Positions 28,694 to 37,033 of a DNA stretch of 64,000 bases are shown here, piece by piece (the first letter of the stretch is position 1; each line of letters starts with the position of its first letter). Origin of the DNA: Ferrovibrio sp046297895 (GTDB taxonomy: Bacteria > Pseudomonadota > Alphaproteobacteria > Ferrovibrionales > Ferrovibrionaceae). The stretch spans positions 10,417-74,416 of the forward strand of contig NZ_JBKBHC010000012.1 of NCBI RefSeq assembly GCF_046297895.1. The letters are read 5' to 3'. The notes under the pieces are model-generated. The model was given only the letters and a program-made list of their open reading frames with translations. It did no database searches and was not told where the DNA came from. The translations under genes were made by a program, and so were the position numbers.

Positions 28694-29923
28694 ATGCCCA
28701 CCGCCCAACCTCGCAACCAGCCCGATACGTCATCCTGGGATACCCAGTCGATGGACCCCTTGGCGCGCGATCCGCGCTGGTGGGGGACTGGCGGCGACAT
28801 TCTCGATCTGTCGCATCGCGATCTGCAGGAGGCCGATTTCGCCGGCCGCGCGATGCAGCGCGCCCGGCTCACCGGCTCCAACCTGCGGCGCGCCCGGCTG
28901 TCGCGTGCCGACCTGGCCGAGGCCGACCTGTTCGGGGCCGACCTGGCGCGTGCCGACCTGCAGAATGCCAATCTCACCCGCGCCGTCCTGCGCGGCACCA
29001 GCCTGGCCGGCGCCAATCTCAACAACGCCATACTGGTGGAAGCCGATTTCCGCGGCGGCGTGATGATGCGCCCCAGTCAGCATCGGCACGGCGCGACGGG
29101 CGATGGCGAACCGGAGCGGGCCGGCATCGACGTCTCGGATCTCAGCAACTGCCTGCTGGATTACGCCCATGCCGCGCGTGCGCAGTTCTCGGGCGTGGAC
29201 CTCAGCGGCGCCTCGCTGGTCGGCGCCGACCTGTCGGGGGCGAATTTCTTCGGCAGCAACCTGCGCGATGCCGATCTGTCCTATGCCAATCTCAGCGGCG
29301 CGAACCTGAGCGACGCGCGGCTGGTCGGCACGCGCCTGATCGGCGCCAATCTCAGCCAGGCGCAGATCGTCAATGCCACGGTGGAGAAGGCGGCGGCGGC
29401 AGGCGCCGATTTCACCGGCGCGGTGCTGCGCGGCATCGCCGCCGACGGTTTCGAGATGAACAGCGCGCGGCTGATCGCGCCTGCGGATTTCGAATTCGAA
29501 CTGTCGGCTGCCATCGCCGGGCATCGCGCCTGGATGCAGAGCGGTGGCGCGGCCGGCCACCAGTTGTCGCTCGCCGGCCAGCGCTTTCCCTATCATGATT
29601 TCTCGGGCCTGGAACTGGACGGCGCCGATCTCGGCGACTGCGATCTGCGCGGCTGCCGGTTCAATCGCGCCAGCCTGGTGCTGGCCAATCTCTCTCGCGC
29701 CAACCTGGCCGGAGCGGATTTCGCCGGGGCGCGCATCGCCGGCTGCCGCTTGATCGGGGCCAACCTGCGCTGGGCCGTTTTCACCGATGCCGTGCCGGGC
29801 CGGCTGCGCATCTATTCCGGCGATGGCAGCTTCAGCGGCCGCTGGCAGGCCACCGATCTCACCGGCGCCGCGCTGGACGCCGCCAGGCTTGAGGGTTTCG
29901 ATCTCGCCTCCTGCCTGCGCTGA
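28694..29923 (+). CDS. Pentapeptide-repeat protein
   Basis: A 409-residue protein made of two blocks of A(D/N)LXX pentapeptide repeats (about residues 30-130 and 160-235, with a further set after 300). Example stretches are ADLAEADLFGADLARADLQ and LSGANFFGSNLRDADLSY. Such repeats form a right-handed beta-helix; some bind gyrase, most have no known role. The ATG at 28694 is my choice; a GTG twelve codons upstream (28658) is possible, and neither has a good ribosome binding site. The divergent neighbour is a cyclase-like gene on the opposite strand. Confidence 0.88.
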   Translation: MPTAQPRNQPDTSSWDTQSMDPLARDPRWWGTGGDILDLSHRDLQEADFAGRAMQRARLTGSNLRRARLSRADLAEADLFGADLARADLQNANLTRAVLRGTSLAGANLNNAILVEADFRGGVMMRPSQHRHGATGDGEPERAGIDVSDLSNCLLDYAHAARAQFSGVDLSGASLVGADLSGANFFGSNLRDADLSYANLSGANLSDARLVGTRLIGANLSQAQIVNATVEKAAAAGADFTGAVLRGIAADGFEMNSARLIAPADFEFELSAAIAGHRAWMQSGGAAGHQLSLAGQRFPYHDFSGLELDGADLGDCDLRGCRFNRASLVLANLSRANLAGADFAGARIAGCRLIGANLRWAVFTDAVPGRLRIYSGDGSFSGRWQATDLTGAALDAARLEGFDLASCLR

Positions 29924-29929
29924 TCGGCG

Positions 29930-31027
29930 CTAGGCCATCTCGGCATGCTGCAGGCCGCAGTAATAGGGAGCGCCCTGCTCGGCGAAGGCATTCAGCTTGG
30001 CGTTATAGCAGCGATGCTCGAAGCCGTGTTTGTCGGTAATGGTGATCAGCGCGGGCACATGACGGCCATCCGCCTCGCGCGGACCGGTCAGGTAGAAGCT
30101 GATGCGGTCGATGCGATAGCCCAGCACGCGCAGGTCTTTCAGGCCCGCCAGCCGCTCGCTCACCGCCCGCAGGAAGGTCTCGGTATCGCATTGCCCCTGG
30201 CCCAGGCCGAGCGGGCGGCGGAAATCCCCCACCAGGATCTGCTCGGGTTTTGCCGTGCCGATCAGCCGCGCCACCTGGATGGTGACGTCGCCGACGATGA
30301 AAGCGCCGCCGTCGCTGCCGTCCTTGCGCGGCTGGTGATAGAGGAAATGGCTGCCGATGCTCAGGCATAGCCGCAATACGGGCACGGCCGAGGCATCGGT
30401 GGCGGTGCGGCGCAGGGCCGCGAACAGGATCTGGAAGATCGCCACCGCGCAGAAGAAGTCGATATCGGCGCGCAGACCCGGGCGCTCGTTCCACACATAG
30501 AAGCCGTCGCCCGTGGTGGTGCGGCGGAAGCTGACGGCCAGGCCATGGGCACGCGCCATCTCCTCGGCCAGGTTGAGCGAGAATTCCAGCGTGGTGAGCT
30601 GGGCGGCCTGCTGTTCGGGCGTGGCTTTCGAGAAGCCGGCGATATCCATCAGCAGCACGGCGCGATGCAGCGTCTTGGTCACGGTGAACAGCCGGAAGGC
30701 CTGCTCGACCAGCATGTAGGGAATCTCGCCCGGGCCGGGACCGATCGGCCGCTCCAGCCGCAATTCCACCGGCTGCACGTCCAGCAGCCGGGCCGTTTCG
30801 TCCAGCGCCCCGCCGGCCATCAGGCCGCTTTCGCTGAAGACCGGCAGGTGGCGGCCATGATCGGCGAACAGGCGCACCTTGGGCACGGTGATGATCTCGA
30901 TGCCCAGCCGTGACGGCCGCCAGCCGACCAGCGCATGGCTGCCGAAGCGCCACAGGTCGAAGAAGATGCCGTGCAGCTGGCGCTGCAGGCCATCGTCTGG
31001 ACGCGCGAGGCTCGATTCGACGGTCAT
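29930..31027 (-). CDS. Class III nucleotidyl cyclase-like protein
   Basis: A 365-residue soluble protein. The central part resembles a class III cyclase domain: LLMDIAGFSKATPEQQAAQL carries the first metal-binding Asp, and TTTGDGFYVW the second. The transition-state region is altered: GDVTIQVARLIGTAKPEQIL keeps the Arg, but the usual Asn is not there. About 110 N-terminal residues precede the domain and have no recognised fold to me. Activity is therefore uncertain. It is convergent with the pentapeptide gene. Confidence 0.65.
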   Translation of the reverse strand: MTVESSLARPDDGLQRQLHGIFFDLWRFGSHALVGWRPSRLGIEIITVPKVRLFADHGRHLPVFSESGLMAGGALDETARLLDVQPVELRLERPIGPGPGEIPYMLVEQAFRLFTVTKTLHRAVLLMDIAGFSKATPEQQAAQLTTLEFSLNLAEEMARAHGLAVSFRRTTTGDGFYVWNERPGLRADIDFFCAVAIFQILFAALRRTATDASAVPVLRLCLSIGSHFLYHQPRKDGSDGGAFIVGDVTIQVARLIGTAKPEQILVGDFRRPLGLGQGQCDTETFLRAVSERLAGLKDLRVLGYRIDRISFYLTGPREADGRHVPALITITDKHGFEHRCYNAKLNAFAEQGAPYYCGLQHAEMA

Positions 31028-31355
31028 AGCTGTACGAATGGTTGGCGGATTGCGGTTGCATAACGCCGCGCGGGCGCGGAATCAACGCCAATTCTGCGCG
31101 GATTTCTGCGGGCCCTGCAGCGGTGGGCGCGGAATTATGCTGGCGCGCCAGAGTGTTGCCGGCCCGCTCTTGCACAATCTGGAGGAATACCTATCTTAAG
31201 CAACGTCATACTACTACGGACTGCCAGACTGCTCTGCCCGCCAGGCGAAAGCCCCGGGTGTCCAGTTTCCTGCCAAGCCTGGACATAGTTTGATGCGTCG
31301 CTCGGAAGCCTTTCCCCGCGGCGTTGCTACACTGAAAAACTACGGAGATACAGCG
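31028..31355. other. Divergent intergenic region upstream of the cold-shock gene
   Basis: About 330 bases between the cyclase-like gene and csp. It holds a long probable leader for the cold-shock gene. A seven-base inverted repeat TGTCCAG (31259-31265) / CTGGACA (31279-31285) could form a hairpin there. No small gene is convincing. Confidence 0.4.
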
Positions 31356-31565
31356 ATGGCTGTCGGTACTGTGAAATGGTTCAATGCCACCAAGGGCTAT
31401 GGCTTCATTCAGCCGGAAGGCGGCGGGCCGGACGTGTTCGTCCACATCTCGGCCGTTGAGCGCGCCGGCATGAGCGGCCTCAACGAGGGTCAGAAGGTCT
31501 CCTACGAGATCCAGAACGACCCGAAGCGCGGCAAGAGCTCGGCCGTCAATCTCAAGGCCGCCTGA
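31356..31565 (+). CDS. Cold-shock protein (CspA family)
   Basis: A 69-residue RNA-binding cold-shock domain. RNP-1 is KGYGFIQPE and RNP-2 is VFVHIS, preceded by MAVGTVKWFNATKGYG. GGAGA lies nine bases before the ATG. Csp proteins melt RNA secondary structure, and a long leader, as here, often controls them after transcription. A strong terminator follows the gene. Confidence 0.96.
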   Translation: MAVGTVKWFNATKGYGFIQPEGGGPDVFVHISAVERAGMSGLNEGQKVSYEIQNDPKRGKSSAVNLKAA

Positions 31566-31588
31566 TCTAGCCGTCAGGACTATGCCGA

Positions 31589-31624
31589 GGGGGTGTCCGG
31601 AAACGGGCGCCCCCTTTGGTTTTT
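31589..31624 (+). terminator. Intrinsic terminator of the cold-shock gene
   Basis: GGGGGTGTCCG (31589-31599) pairs with CGGGCGCCCCC (31604-31614), including two G-U pairs, around a GAAA tetraloop; TTTGGTTTTT follows. Confidence 0.88.
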
Positions 31625-31674
31625 CCGCGCATGACGGCTGCGCGCATTATTTCCAGTTTGCCCCGGAGGGTGCC

Positions 31675-31851
31675 ATGGCCTTCAAGCCCAACTACAACCA
31701 GCAGCGTGCCGAACGCACCCGCGCCAAGGAACAGAAGAAGCAGGAAAAGCTGCAGAAGCGCCAGGAGGAATCCGAGCGCCGCAAGGCGGAACAGCAGGGC
31801 GACGGGCAGCAGGACGCGGCGCCGGCGGCCGATGGCGGCGGCGAGCCGTAA
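31675..31851 (+). CDS. Small charged hypothetical protein
   Basis: A 58-residue hydrophilic protein, very rich in Lys, Glu, Gln and Arg (AKEQKKQEKLQKRQEESERR), predicted to be one long helix or disordered. The ATG at 31675 has CGGAGGG upstream; a longer reading from 31582 would begin inside the terminator and is rejected. Function unknown. It is followed 15 bases later by another small gene. Confidence 0.65.
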   Translation: MAFKPNYNQQRAERTRAKEQKKQEKLQKRQEESERRKAEQQGDGQQDAAPAADGGGEP

Positions 31852-31866
31852 GCCAGGAAGCGTGTC

Positions 31867-32115
31867 ATGGCCAAGGACAAGACCAAGAAACCCAAGATCA
31901 ATCCCAACGCGGCCTTCATCCTGTTCGACGTGATCTACCAGGATGGCAGCCAGACCTCGAACCGCCGCGTGCCGATGAGCCAGTTCGCCGGCATGGAGGA
32001 CGAGGAGGATGTCGCGCGCGCCTTCATCGAGGCGCAGGACCGCGACATCGCCGAGAAATCCGGCCGCCCGCGCGGCCCGATCAAGAGCCTGAGCCGCTCG
32101 GCTAACCAGCTCTGA
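31867..32115 (+). CDS. Small hypothetical protein
   Basis: An 82-residue protein with a Lys-rich N-terminus (MAKDKTKKPKINPNAAF), a short hydrophobic strand (FILFDVIYQDGS) and a charged C-terminal part that ends RGPIKSLSRSANQL. AGGAAG precedes the ATG. I do not recognise the family. It probably shares a transcript with the preceding small gene; a REP unit follows nine bases after the stop. Confidence 0.65.
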   Translation: MAKDKTKKPKINPNAAFILFDVIYQDGSQTSNRRVPMSQFAGMEDEEDVARAFIEAQDRDIAEKSGRPRGPIKSLSRSANQL

Positions 32116-32123
32116 TCCCATCC

Positions 32124-32211
32124 CGTCATGCCCGGGCTTGACCCGGGCATCCACGAGTAACTGGCATCCACGAATAAGACGTGGATGGCCGGAACAAGTC
32201 CGGCCATGACG
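32124..32211. repeat. REP pair, locus 2
   Basis: A CCCGGG-type unit (32124-32155) and a GGCCGG-type unit (32180-32211) in opposite orientation; a partial end GGCATCCACGA lies between at 32164-32174. The second unit ends three bases after the stop of the minus-strand yaiI-like gene. Confidence 0.85.
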
Positions 32212-32214
32212 TGA

Positions 32215-32685
32215 TCAGAGCATTTCCCGTTTCAGCTTCGCCACCGCTTCGTGCAGGGCCTGCAGGAAGGCCGAGCGGTCCTTCGCGCCGAACGGCTTCG
32301 GGCCCGAGCCGACGCGTTCGGTCGGGCTGGCCGCGCGCAGGTCGGTCATCAGGTTGCGCAGCGCCAGGTCCATGCCGATGCTGCCGTTGAAGGCCTTGCC
32401 GTTCGGCGCCAGCACGGTGGCGCCCGCCTTCACGCAGCGCGCCGCCAGCGGCACGTCGGCGGTGATCACGATATCGCGCGCGCTCGCCCGCTCCGCGATC
32501 CAGTCATCGGCCTCGTCCAGCCGCGACCCCACCACGGTGAGCGTGATCCAAGGCACGCGCGGCACATTCAGCCAGGCATTCGCCACCACCTGCACGGCAA
32601 CCTCATGCCGCTCGGCCACGCGGAACACCTCGTCCTTGACCGGGCAGGCATCGGCGTCCACATAGATGGTGATCGCAGCGGCCAT
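32215..32685 (-). CDS. YaiI/YqxD family protein (UPF0178)
   Basis: A 156-residue protein of the YaiI/YqxD (UPF0178) family, with a PIN-like nuclease fold suggested for the group. It begins ITIYVDADACPVKDEVFRVA, with ADVPLAARCVKAGATVLAPN in the middle. The start is the ATG at 32685; a longer start at 32730 would translate a REP unit into MAGLDPAIHV and is rejected. The gene sits between REP loci 2 and 3. Function unknown. Confidence 0.88.
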   Translation of the reverse strand: MAAAITIYVDADACPVKDEVFRVAERHEVAVQVVANAWLNVPRVPWITLTVVGSRLDEADDWIAERASARDIVITADVPLAARCVKAGATVLAPNGKAFNGSIGMDLALRNLMTDLRAASPTERVGSGPKPFGAKDRSAFLQALHEAVAKLKREML

Positions 32686-32702
32686 GGCCTTTTCTTCCGC
32701 GA

Positions 32703-32792
32703 CGTGGATGGCCGGGTCAAGCCCGGCCATGACAATCTTTTCTCAGAAGCCTTTCTTTACCGTCATGCCCGGGCTTGACCCGGGCATCCACG
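32703..32792. repeat. REP pair, locus 3
   Basis: A GGCCGG-type unit (32703-32733) and a CCCGGG-type unit (32761-32792). The second ends 17 bases before the greB ATG and is followed by TTTTTTGTTT, so it could also act as an intrinsic terminator for rightward transcription. Confidence 0.85.
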
Positions 32793-32809
32793 AGTAGTTT
32801 TTTGTTTGC

Positions 32810-33373
32810 ATGAGCAAGGCCTTCACGAAAGAGCAGGATGCCCCCGATCCCGACGACGGGCTCGACGACGCGCCCCCGATTCCGCAAGGCGCCAAGAACT
32901 ACATCACGCCGGCCGGACTCCAGCGCCTGCGCGACGAGCTGAAGCAGCTTAAATTTGTCGAGCGGCCCAAGGTGGTCGAGATCGTCTCCTGGGCGGCGGG
33001 CAACGGCGACCGCTCGGAGAACGGCGACTATCTCTACGGCAAGAAGCGCCTGCGCGAGATCGACCGCCGCATCCGCTTCCTGCTGAAAAGGCTCGAGATC
33101 GCCGAGCCGGTCGATCCGGCCCTGCAGAAAAACCGCGACCAGGTCTTCTTCGGCGCCACCGTCACCTATGCCGATGAAAACGACCGCGAACGCACCATCC
33201 GCATCCTCGGCATCGACGAGGCGCGCATCGAGCGGGGCGAGGTGAGCTGGATTTCCCCCATCGCCCGCGCCCTGATGAAGGCGCGCGTCGGCGACGTGGT
33301 GGAGCTGCGCACGCCGCAGGGTCAACAATCCATCGAGGTGCTGAAGATCACATACGAGGATGCGCCCCAATGA
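32810..33373 (+). CDS. greB: Transcription elongation factor GreB
   Basis: A 187-residue Gre factor that rescues backtracked RNA polymerase by stimulating transcript cleavage. The N-terminal coiled coil includes AAGNGDRSENGDYLYGKKRL, with the acidic tip GDRSEN and the GreB-type continuation REIDRRIRFLLKRLEIAEPV. The C-terminal FKBP-like domain follows. A 25-residue acidic N-terminal extension is longer than in E. coli. No Shine-Dalgarno is visible before the ATG. It overlaps the next gene by four bases. Confidence 0.92.
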   Translation: MSKAFTKEQDAPDPDDGLDDAPPIPQGAKNYITPAGLQRLRDELKQLKFVERPKVVEIVSWAAGNGDRSENGDYLYGKKRLREIDRRIRFLLKRLEIAEPVDPALQKNRDQVFFGATVTYADENDRERTIRILGIDEARIERGEVSWISPIARALMKARVGDVVELRTPQGQQSIEVLKITYEDAPQ

Positions 33374-33627
33374 TGAAAGCCGTGCCGGTGAAGATTGCCG
33401 AGATCTACGTGCCGGCCAAGTTCAAGGGCACGCTGGATGCCGCCAAAGTGTCGGCTCTGGCCGACGAGATCGTCGGCGCTGGCGGCCTGAAGGTGCCGAT
33501 CCAGGTGCGGCGCGACGAGGCGCAGAAACGCTATGTGCTGGTGGCCGGGCTGCATCGGCTGGAGGCCATGCGCAGCCTGGGCGAGGCGACGATCGCCGCC
33601 TATATCGTGGCGGCGCGCAAGTTCTAA
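33370..33627 (+). CDS. Small ParB/Srx N-terminal domain protein
   Basis: An 85-residue stand-alone ParB N-terminal (ParB/sulfiredoxin-fold) domain. It has the approach segment LADEIVGAGGLKVPIQVRR and the nucleotide-binding-type motif YVLVAGLHRLEAMRSLG, matching the ParB GERRxRA region as GLHRLEA. There is no helix-turn-helix or dimerisation domain. ParB-type folds can bind CTP, but that is unproven here. Start codon overlaps the greB stop (ATGA), so translation is coupled. Confidence 0.8.
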   Translation: MMKAVPVKIAEIYVPAKFKGTLDAAKVSALADEIVGAGGLKVPIQVRRDEAQKRYVLVAGLHRLEAMRSLGEATIAAYIVAARKF

Positions 33628-33631
33628 GCGG

Positions 33632-34261
33632 TTACTTCTGCGCTAGCGATTTGCCCGGCAGCAGCCGCGCATGCAGCTCGCGCGGGTCGAGCGGCGTGGC
33701 CGCCTTGCGGTCGGAGGCGCGCAGGCCGGCGCCGATGGCGTCCAGCGCGGCCTGCACCTGCGCCTTGCGCGAATCCTGCCCGCGCTGCTCCCTGGCCCAG
33801 AGCAGCAGGCGATAGGCCGAGAGCCGGTCCATCGCCGTGCCGCGCCCGGTGGCCAGCATGGCGGCGATGTTGGTGGCGGCGCCCACATGGCCCTGGCAGG
33901 CCGCCTTCAGGTGCCATTCCAGCGCGGCCTTTTCGTCCTTGGTGATGCCGGTGCCGCTTTCCAGGAACTGGGCATAGGCATATTGCGCCTGGCGGCGGCC
34001 GGCCTGGGCGGCGCGACCGTACCAGTAGGCCGCCTCGGCCTCGTTGCGGCGCACGCCGGCGCCGCTTTCGAACATGGTGCCCAGCATCTCGGCGGCTTCG
34101 GCATCGCCCTGGCGGGCGGCGGCCAGCAGATGGGCATCGGCCCGGGCCGGCGGGCTGGCCAGCAGCGTGCCGATCAGCAGGGCGGCGCCCAGCAGCAGGC
34201 CCAGCATGACGGGATGGGAAGGGCAGTATCGGACTGCCGTATACCGGACTGATCGTGCCAT
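33632..34261 (-). CDS. Sel1/TPR-like repeat secreted protein
   Basis: A 209-residue protein with a signal peptide (hydrophobic MLGLLLGAALLIGTLL, cleavage near SPPARA) and three to four Sel1-like repeats, for example AEAAEMLGTMFESGAGVRRN and AQFLESGTGITKDEKAAL. Such repeats mediate protein contacts. I use the ATG at 34261 because AGGAGC lies upstream; an extension to 34507 would read through a REP unit. It is convergent with the ParB-like gene. Confidence 0.8.
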   Translation of the reverse strand: MARSVRYTAVRYCPSHPVMLGLLLGAALLIGTLLASPPARADAHLLAAARQGDAEAAEMLGTMFESGAGVRRNEAEAAYWYGRAAQAGRRQAQYAYAQFLESGTGITKDEKAALEWHLKAACQGHVGAATNIAAMLATGRGTAMDRLSAYRLLLWAREQRGQDSRKAQVQAALDAIGAGLRASDRKAATPLDPRELHARLLPGKSLAQK

Positions 34262-34431
34262 GGCGCTTCTGCTCCTGGGCGAACCGGCTGGGTAACGGGC
34301 CGGCCGCGGAAATGGCGGTGACTCAGGGGTAACGCGGAAATACAACCAGCCCGCGTGCCCAATGTCCAGTTGAATTTTAACCATGGCAAAATCCATCCAC
34401 AGGTTTATGGCCCTGCCGCAGCGACAACAGC

Positions 34432-34468
34432 GGGATAGGGGACGGGATGCGGGGGCAGGGAGGGGGGG
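34432..34468 (+). other. Potential G-quadruplex tract
   Basis: Six G-runs of 3-7 bases separated by short loops of 1-4 bases: GGG, GGGG, GGG, GGGGG, GGG and GGGGGGG. This fits the usual quadruplex rule on the plus strand. Formation is inferred. Confidence 0.55.
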
Positions 34469-34479
34469 AGCAAGAAAAA

Positions 34480-34601
34480 CGTGGATGCCCGGGCTGAACC
34501 CGGGCATGACGATTATTGGAGTTGGCGCGCCCGGAGGCCGTTCGTTTCCTTTTTACCGTCATGCCCGGACCCAGGAAGCGCTTGTTGGCCGGGCATCCAC
34601 G
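34480..34601. repeat. REP pair, locus 4 (second unit with long loop)
   Basis: A CCCGGG-type unit at 34480-34511 and a diverged one at 34557-34601 whose loop is longer by about 13 bases. The second ends 16 bases before the ATG of the flavoprotein gene. Confidence 0.75.
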
Positions 34602-34617
34602 TCTTTACAACCAGCCC

Positions 34618-35832
34618 ATGGCCTCCCTGCCTCAGTCATACGACGTCATCATCCTGGGCGCCGGCGGCGCCGGGCTGTTCTGCGCCGGCATCGCAGCCCA
34701 ACGCGGCAAACGCGTGCTGGTGCTCGACCACGCCGCCAAAGCCGGCGAAAAGATCCGCATCTCCGGCGGCGGCCGCTGCAACTTCACCAATCTCCATGCT
34801 TCCGCCGCCGATTTCCTCTCTGGGAATCCGCATTTCGCCAAATCGGCGCTGAAACGCTTCACCCAGCACGACTTCATCGCGCTGGTGAACAGGCATGGCA
34901 TCGCCTGGCATGAAAAGACGCTGGGGCAGTTGTTCTGCGACGGCTCCTCGCAGCAGATCATCGACCTGCTGCTGGCCGAATGTGCCAAAGGCGATCCGCC
35001 GGCCACGCTGCGGCTCAACACAAAAATCGAGCGCGTTGAAAAAACGCCCGCAGGCTTCCGTGTGTTCAGCGCCAGCGCGGATATGTTCGACGCGCCGAAC
35101 CTGGTGGTGGCCACCGGCGGGGCATCCATTCCGAAAATGGGCGCCACCGGCCTCGCCTACGAGATCGCGCGCCAGTTCGGGCTCGCCGTGATTCCGCCCA
35201 AACCCGCCCTCGTGCCGCTGCTGTTTGGGCCGGAAGACGCAAAGCGCTTCGATGGCCTGGCCGGCGTGGCCGTGCCCGATGCGGAAACGTCAATCGGCAA
35301 ACGCCGCTTCCGCGAGGCCCTGCTGTTCACCCACCGGGGCCTCAGCGGGCCTTCCGTATTGCAGATTTCCAGCTACTGGGAATTTTTTGAACGCCGACAG
35401 CCCATCGGCATCAACCTGCTGCCCGGTGCAGACCTCTTCGCTTTGCTCAAGGCCGCGCGGGCGCAACACCCGAAGCAGGAAATCGCCACGCAAATGGCAT
35501 CGCACCTGCCGGCCCGGCTGGCCAAACGCCTGTGCGAGCTCAGCCAACTCGATGGCCGCCTGGCGGATATCAGCGACGCAAAATTCAGAACCCTCGCCGC
35601 GCTCACGCAACACTGGCAGCTCAAGCCCGCCGGCACCGAAGGTTTTTCAAAAGCGGAGGTCACATTGGGCGGCGTGGATACCGCCGCGCTCTCCTCGCAA
35701 AGCATGGAAGCGCGTGCCGTGCCCGGCCTCTATTTCATCGGCGAGGCCGTGGACGTGACCGGCCATCTCGGCGGCTTCAATTTCCAGTGGGCGTGGAGCA
35801 GCGGATATGCTTGCGGGAATGCTTTTAGTTGA
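34618..35832 (+). CDS. NAD(P)/FAD-dependent oxidoreductase (BaiN/YhiN family)
   Basis: A 404-residue flavoprotein of the HI0933/YhiN/BaiN group. The FAD motif is DVIILGAGGAGLFCAGIAAQ near residue 8, followed by the family hallmark GEKIRISGGGRCNFTN. The C-terminal VDVTGHLGGFNFQWAWSSGY is also diagnostic. Members include bile-acid reductase BaiN, but most have unknown substrates. The start is the ATG at 34618; a longer start inside the repeat is rejected. No Shine-Dalgarno is visible. Confidence 0.93.
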   Translation: MASLPQSYDVIILGAGGAGLFCAGIAAQRGKRVLVLDHAAKAGEKIRISGGGRCNFTNLHASAADFLSGNPHFAKSALKRFTQHDFIALVNRHGIAWHEKTLGQLFCDGSSQQIIDLLLAECAKGDPPATLRLNTKIERVEKTPAGFRVFSASADMFDAPNLVVATGGASIPKMGATGLAYEIARQFGLAVIPPKPALVPLLFGPEDAKRFDGLAGVAVPDAETSIGKRRFREALLFTHRGLSGPSVLQISSYWEFFERRQPIGINLLPGADLFALLKAARAQHPKQEIATQMASHLPARLAKRLCELSQLDGRLADISDAKFRTLAALTQHWQLKPAGTEGFSKAEVTLGGVDTAALSSQSMEARAVPGLYFIGEAVDVTGHLGGFNFQWAWSSGYACGNAFS

Positions 35833-35838
35833 ATTTTA

Positions 35839-36924
35839 TCAAGTTCTTCGCAGATTGCCGTTCTCCAACCTGAAACTTGCTTGTTTAGGGAGTATTGGAG
35901 AGTGTCCAGCTATTTTTTTGGCGAGCCGACATAAATTTCCAAGTGCACGGTGACAGTAAAGCAAGGCGTCTGGCCCATGCTCCACCTCATCCTCAAGGAA
36001 ACTGGCTTTTAGCCACTCCTGCGCTGAGTGAAATATCTTACCAGTTGACCTAATTTCTTTAACTTTATGGGGATCTTTCGGCAAAGAAAATTCGATAGAT
36101 GGATAAACTCTTTTAGAAGTATCGGTGAAAGCCTTCTGCTTAATCCAGCCGCGTTTTTCCGCTGAGGCAAGCGGCGTATAATGAACAGCTAAATCACGAT
36201 ACGCAGACATCTCTTTCAGCCACCCGCGGCCATTGGTTATTTCTGAGATTTCAGCAGCAACTGGATGCGAACATTCTTTTTTTGCAATCTCGGCGCGAAG
36301 TGTGCTCATTAGGCGGATGTTTTGACTGTTATTCAGGTACTCGTTAAGAACATACTTGGCTGTAAACTCTCCCAAATAATCTCGTAGCGTGGCTGCTTCA
36401 GATAAAAACGAATGCGTTGCAAGATATATGAAGAAGCTGTTCAAGGTCTCTATCCGTTGGCCATCCTTGAACTTGTCATTAGCAACAATATTCACCAGCT
36501 CTTTGTGATACGATTCAGACAATTCATATAGCCTCCATGAGGCGGCTTCTATTTGGAAAACCACGCGCCGACACAGATCAACAAATGGGTAGTTGTCTAA
36601 ATGATGGCCGCCTGTGGCAAGGTTGGACCACAAAACAGTGGCGTCGTGAGCTAAATCTCCTCCGTCTTTCCAGTAATAAGGACGCCATTCGGTGGGAATG
36701 TGTCCGTCAACCTGCATTTGATGGGTAACGAACTCCATGCCAACTACGGTCGACACGTGCTGAGACAATATCCCATGCAGATGGCGATATTCTTCTAAGT
36801 TAAAGCTGTTTGGACTTTCTGGGAGGAAGGGTATGAATTCAACTTGTGGGCCGGGAGAGTTGATGGCTCTTAAGCCGCCTTTTAAGTGGGCAACTCGAAG
36901 TGCAGTCGGCCATTCTCTATCCAT
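35839..36924 (-). CDS. AT-rich orphan gene with HEPN-like RxxxxH motif
   Basis: A 361-residue protein that I do not match to a named family. Residues 239-249 read MSAYRDLAVHY; Arg243 and His248 form the R-X4-H signature of HEPN ribonucleases. The protein is mostly helical by composition, which fits HEPN. Base composition differs sharply from its neighbours: the 60 bases at 36301-36360 hold 25 G+C, while flanking genes are visibly GC-rich. There is no adjacent nucleotidyltransferase or antitoxin. Horizontal acquisition and a defence or stress role are inferences; the motif could also be chance. Confidence 0.6.
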   Translation of the reverse strand: MDREWPTALRVAHLKGGLRAINSPGPQVEFIPFLPESPNSFNLEEYRHLHGILSQHVSTVVGMEFVTHQMQVDGHIPTEWRPYYWKDGGDLAHDATVLWSNLATGGHHLDNYPFVDLCRRVVFQIEAASWRLYELSESYHKELVNIVANDKFKDGQRIETLNSFFIYLATHSFLSEAATLRDYLGEFTAKYVLNEYLNNSQNIRLMSTLRAEIAKKECSHPVAAEISEITNGRGWLKEMSAYRDLAVHYTPLASAEKRGWIKQKAFTDTSKRVYPSIEFSLPKDPHKVKEIRSTGKIFHSAQEWLKASFLEDEVEHGPDALLYCHRALGNLCRLAKKIAGHSPILPKQASFRLENGNLRRT

Positions 36925-37033
36925 GGCTTTATCTTTTGGTTTGTGTGTATTTTGTATTGGATTGTGGCTAATTGCCCTTTCTAATCAAGAAGAGTTTATA
37001 GGTTTCACCCGATAGAAAAGGAAACGCCCGGCC

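Larger units (their letters stand above)
34262..34617. other. Divergent intergenic region with G-rich tract and REP pair
   Basis: About 356 bases between the Sel1 gene and the flavoprotein gene. It holds a run of six G-tracts (34432-34468) and REP locus 4. No convincing gene was seen. Confidence 0.6.

Noticed and set aside
32686..32730. N-terminal extension MAGLDPAIHV of the YaiI-like protein
   Set aside because: This peptide is a translated REP unit. The same kind of peptide appears wherever a REP is read, so the downstream ATG was used.
34516..34617. N-terminal extension of the BaiN-like flavoprotein
   Set aside because: Reads through a REP unit; the FAD motif starts shortly after the ATG at 34618, as in the family.
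36833..37015. 60-residue open frame on the plus strand with a hydrophobic stretch
   Set aside because: Overlaps the start of the HEPN-like gene and its promoter; no ribosome binding site and no similarity I know.
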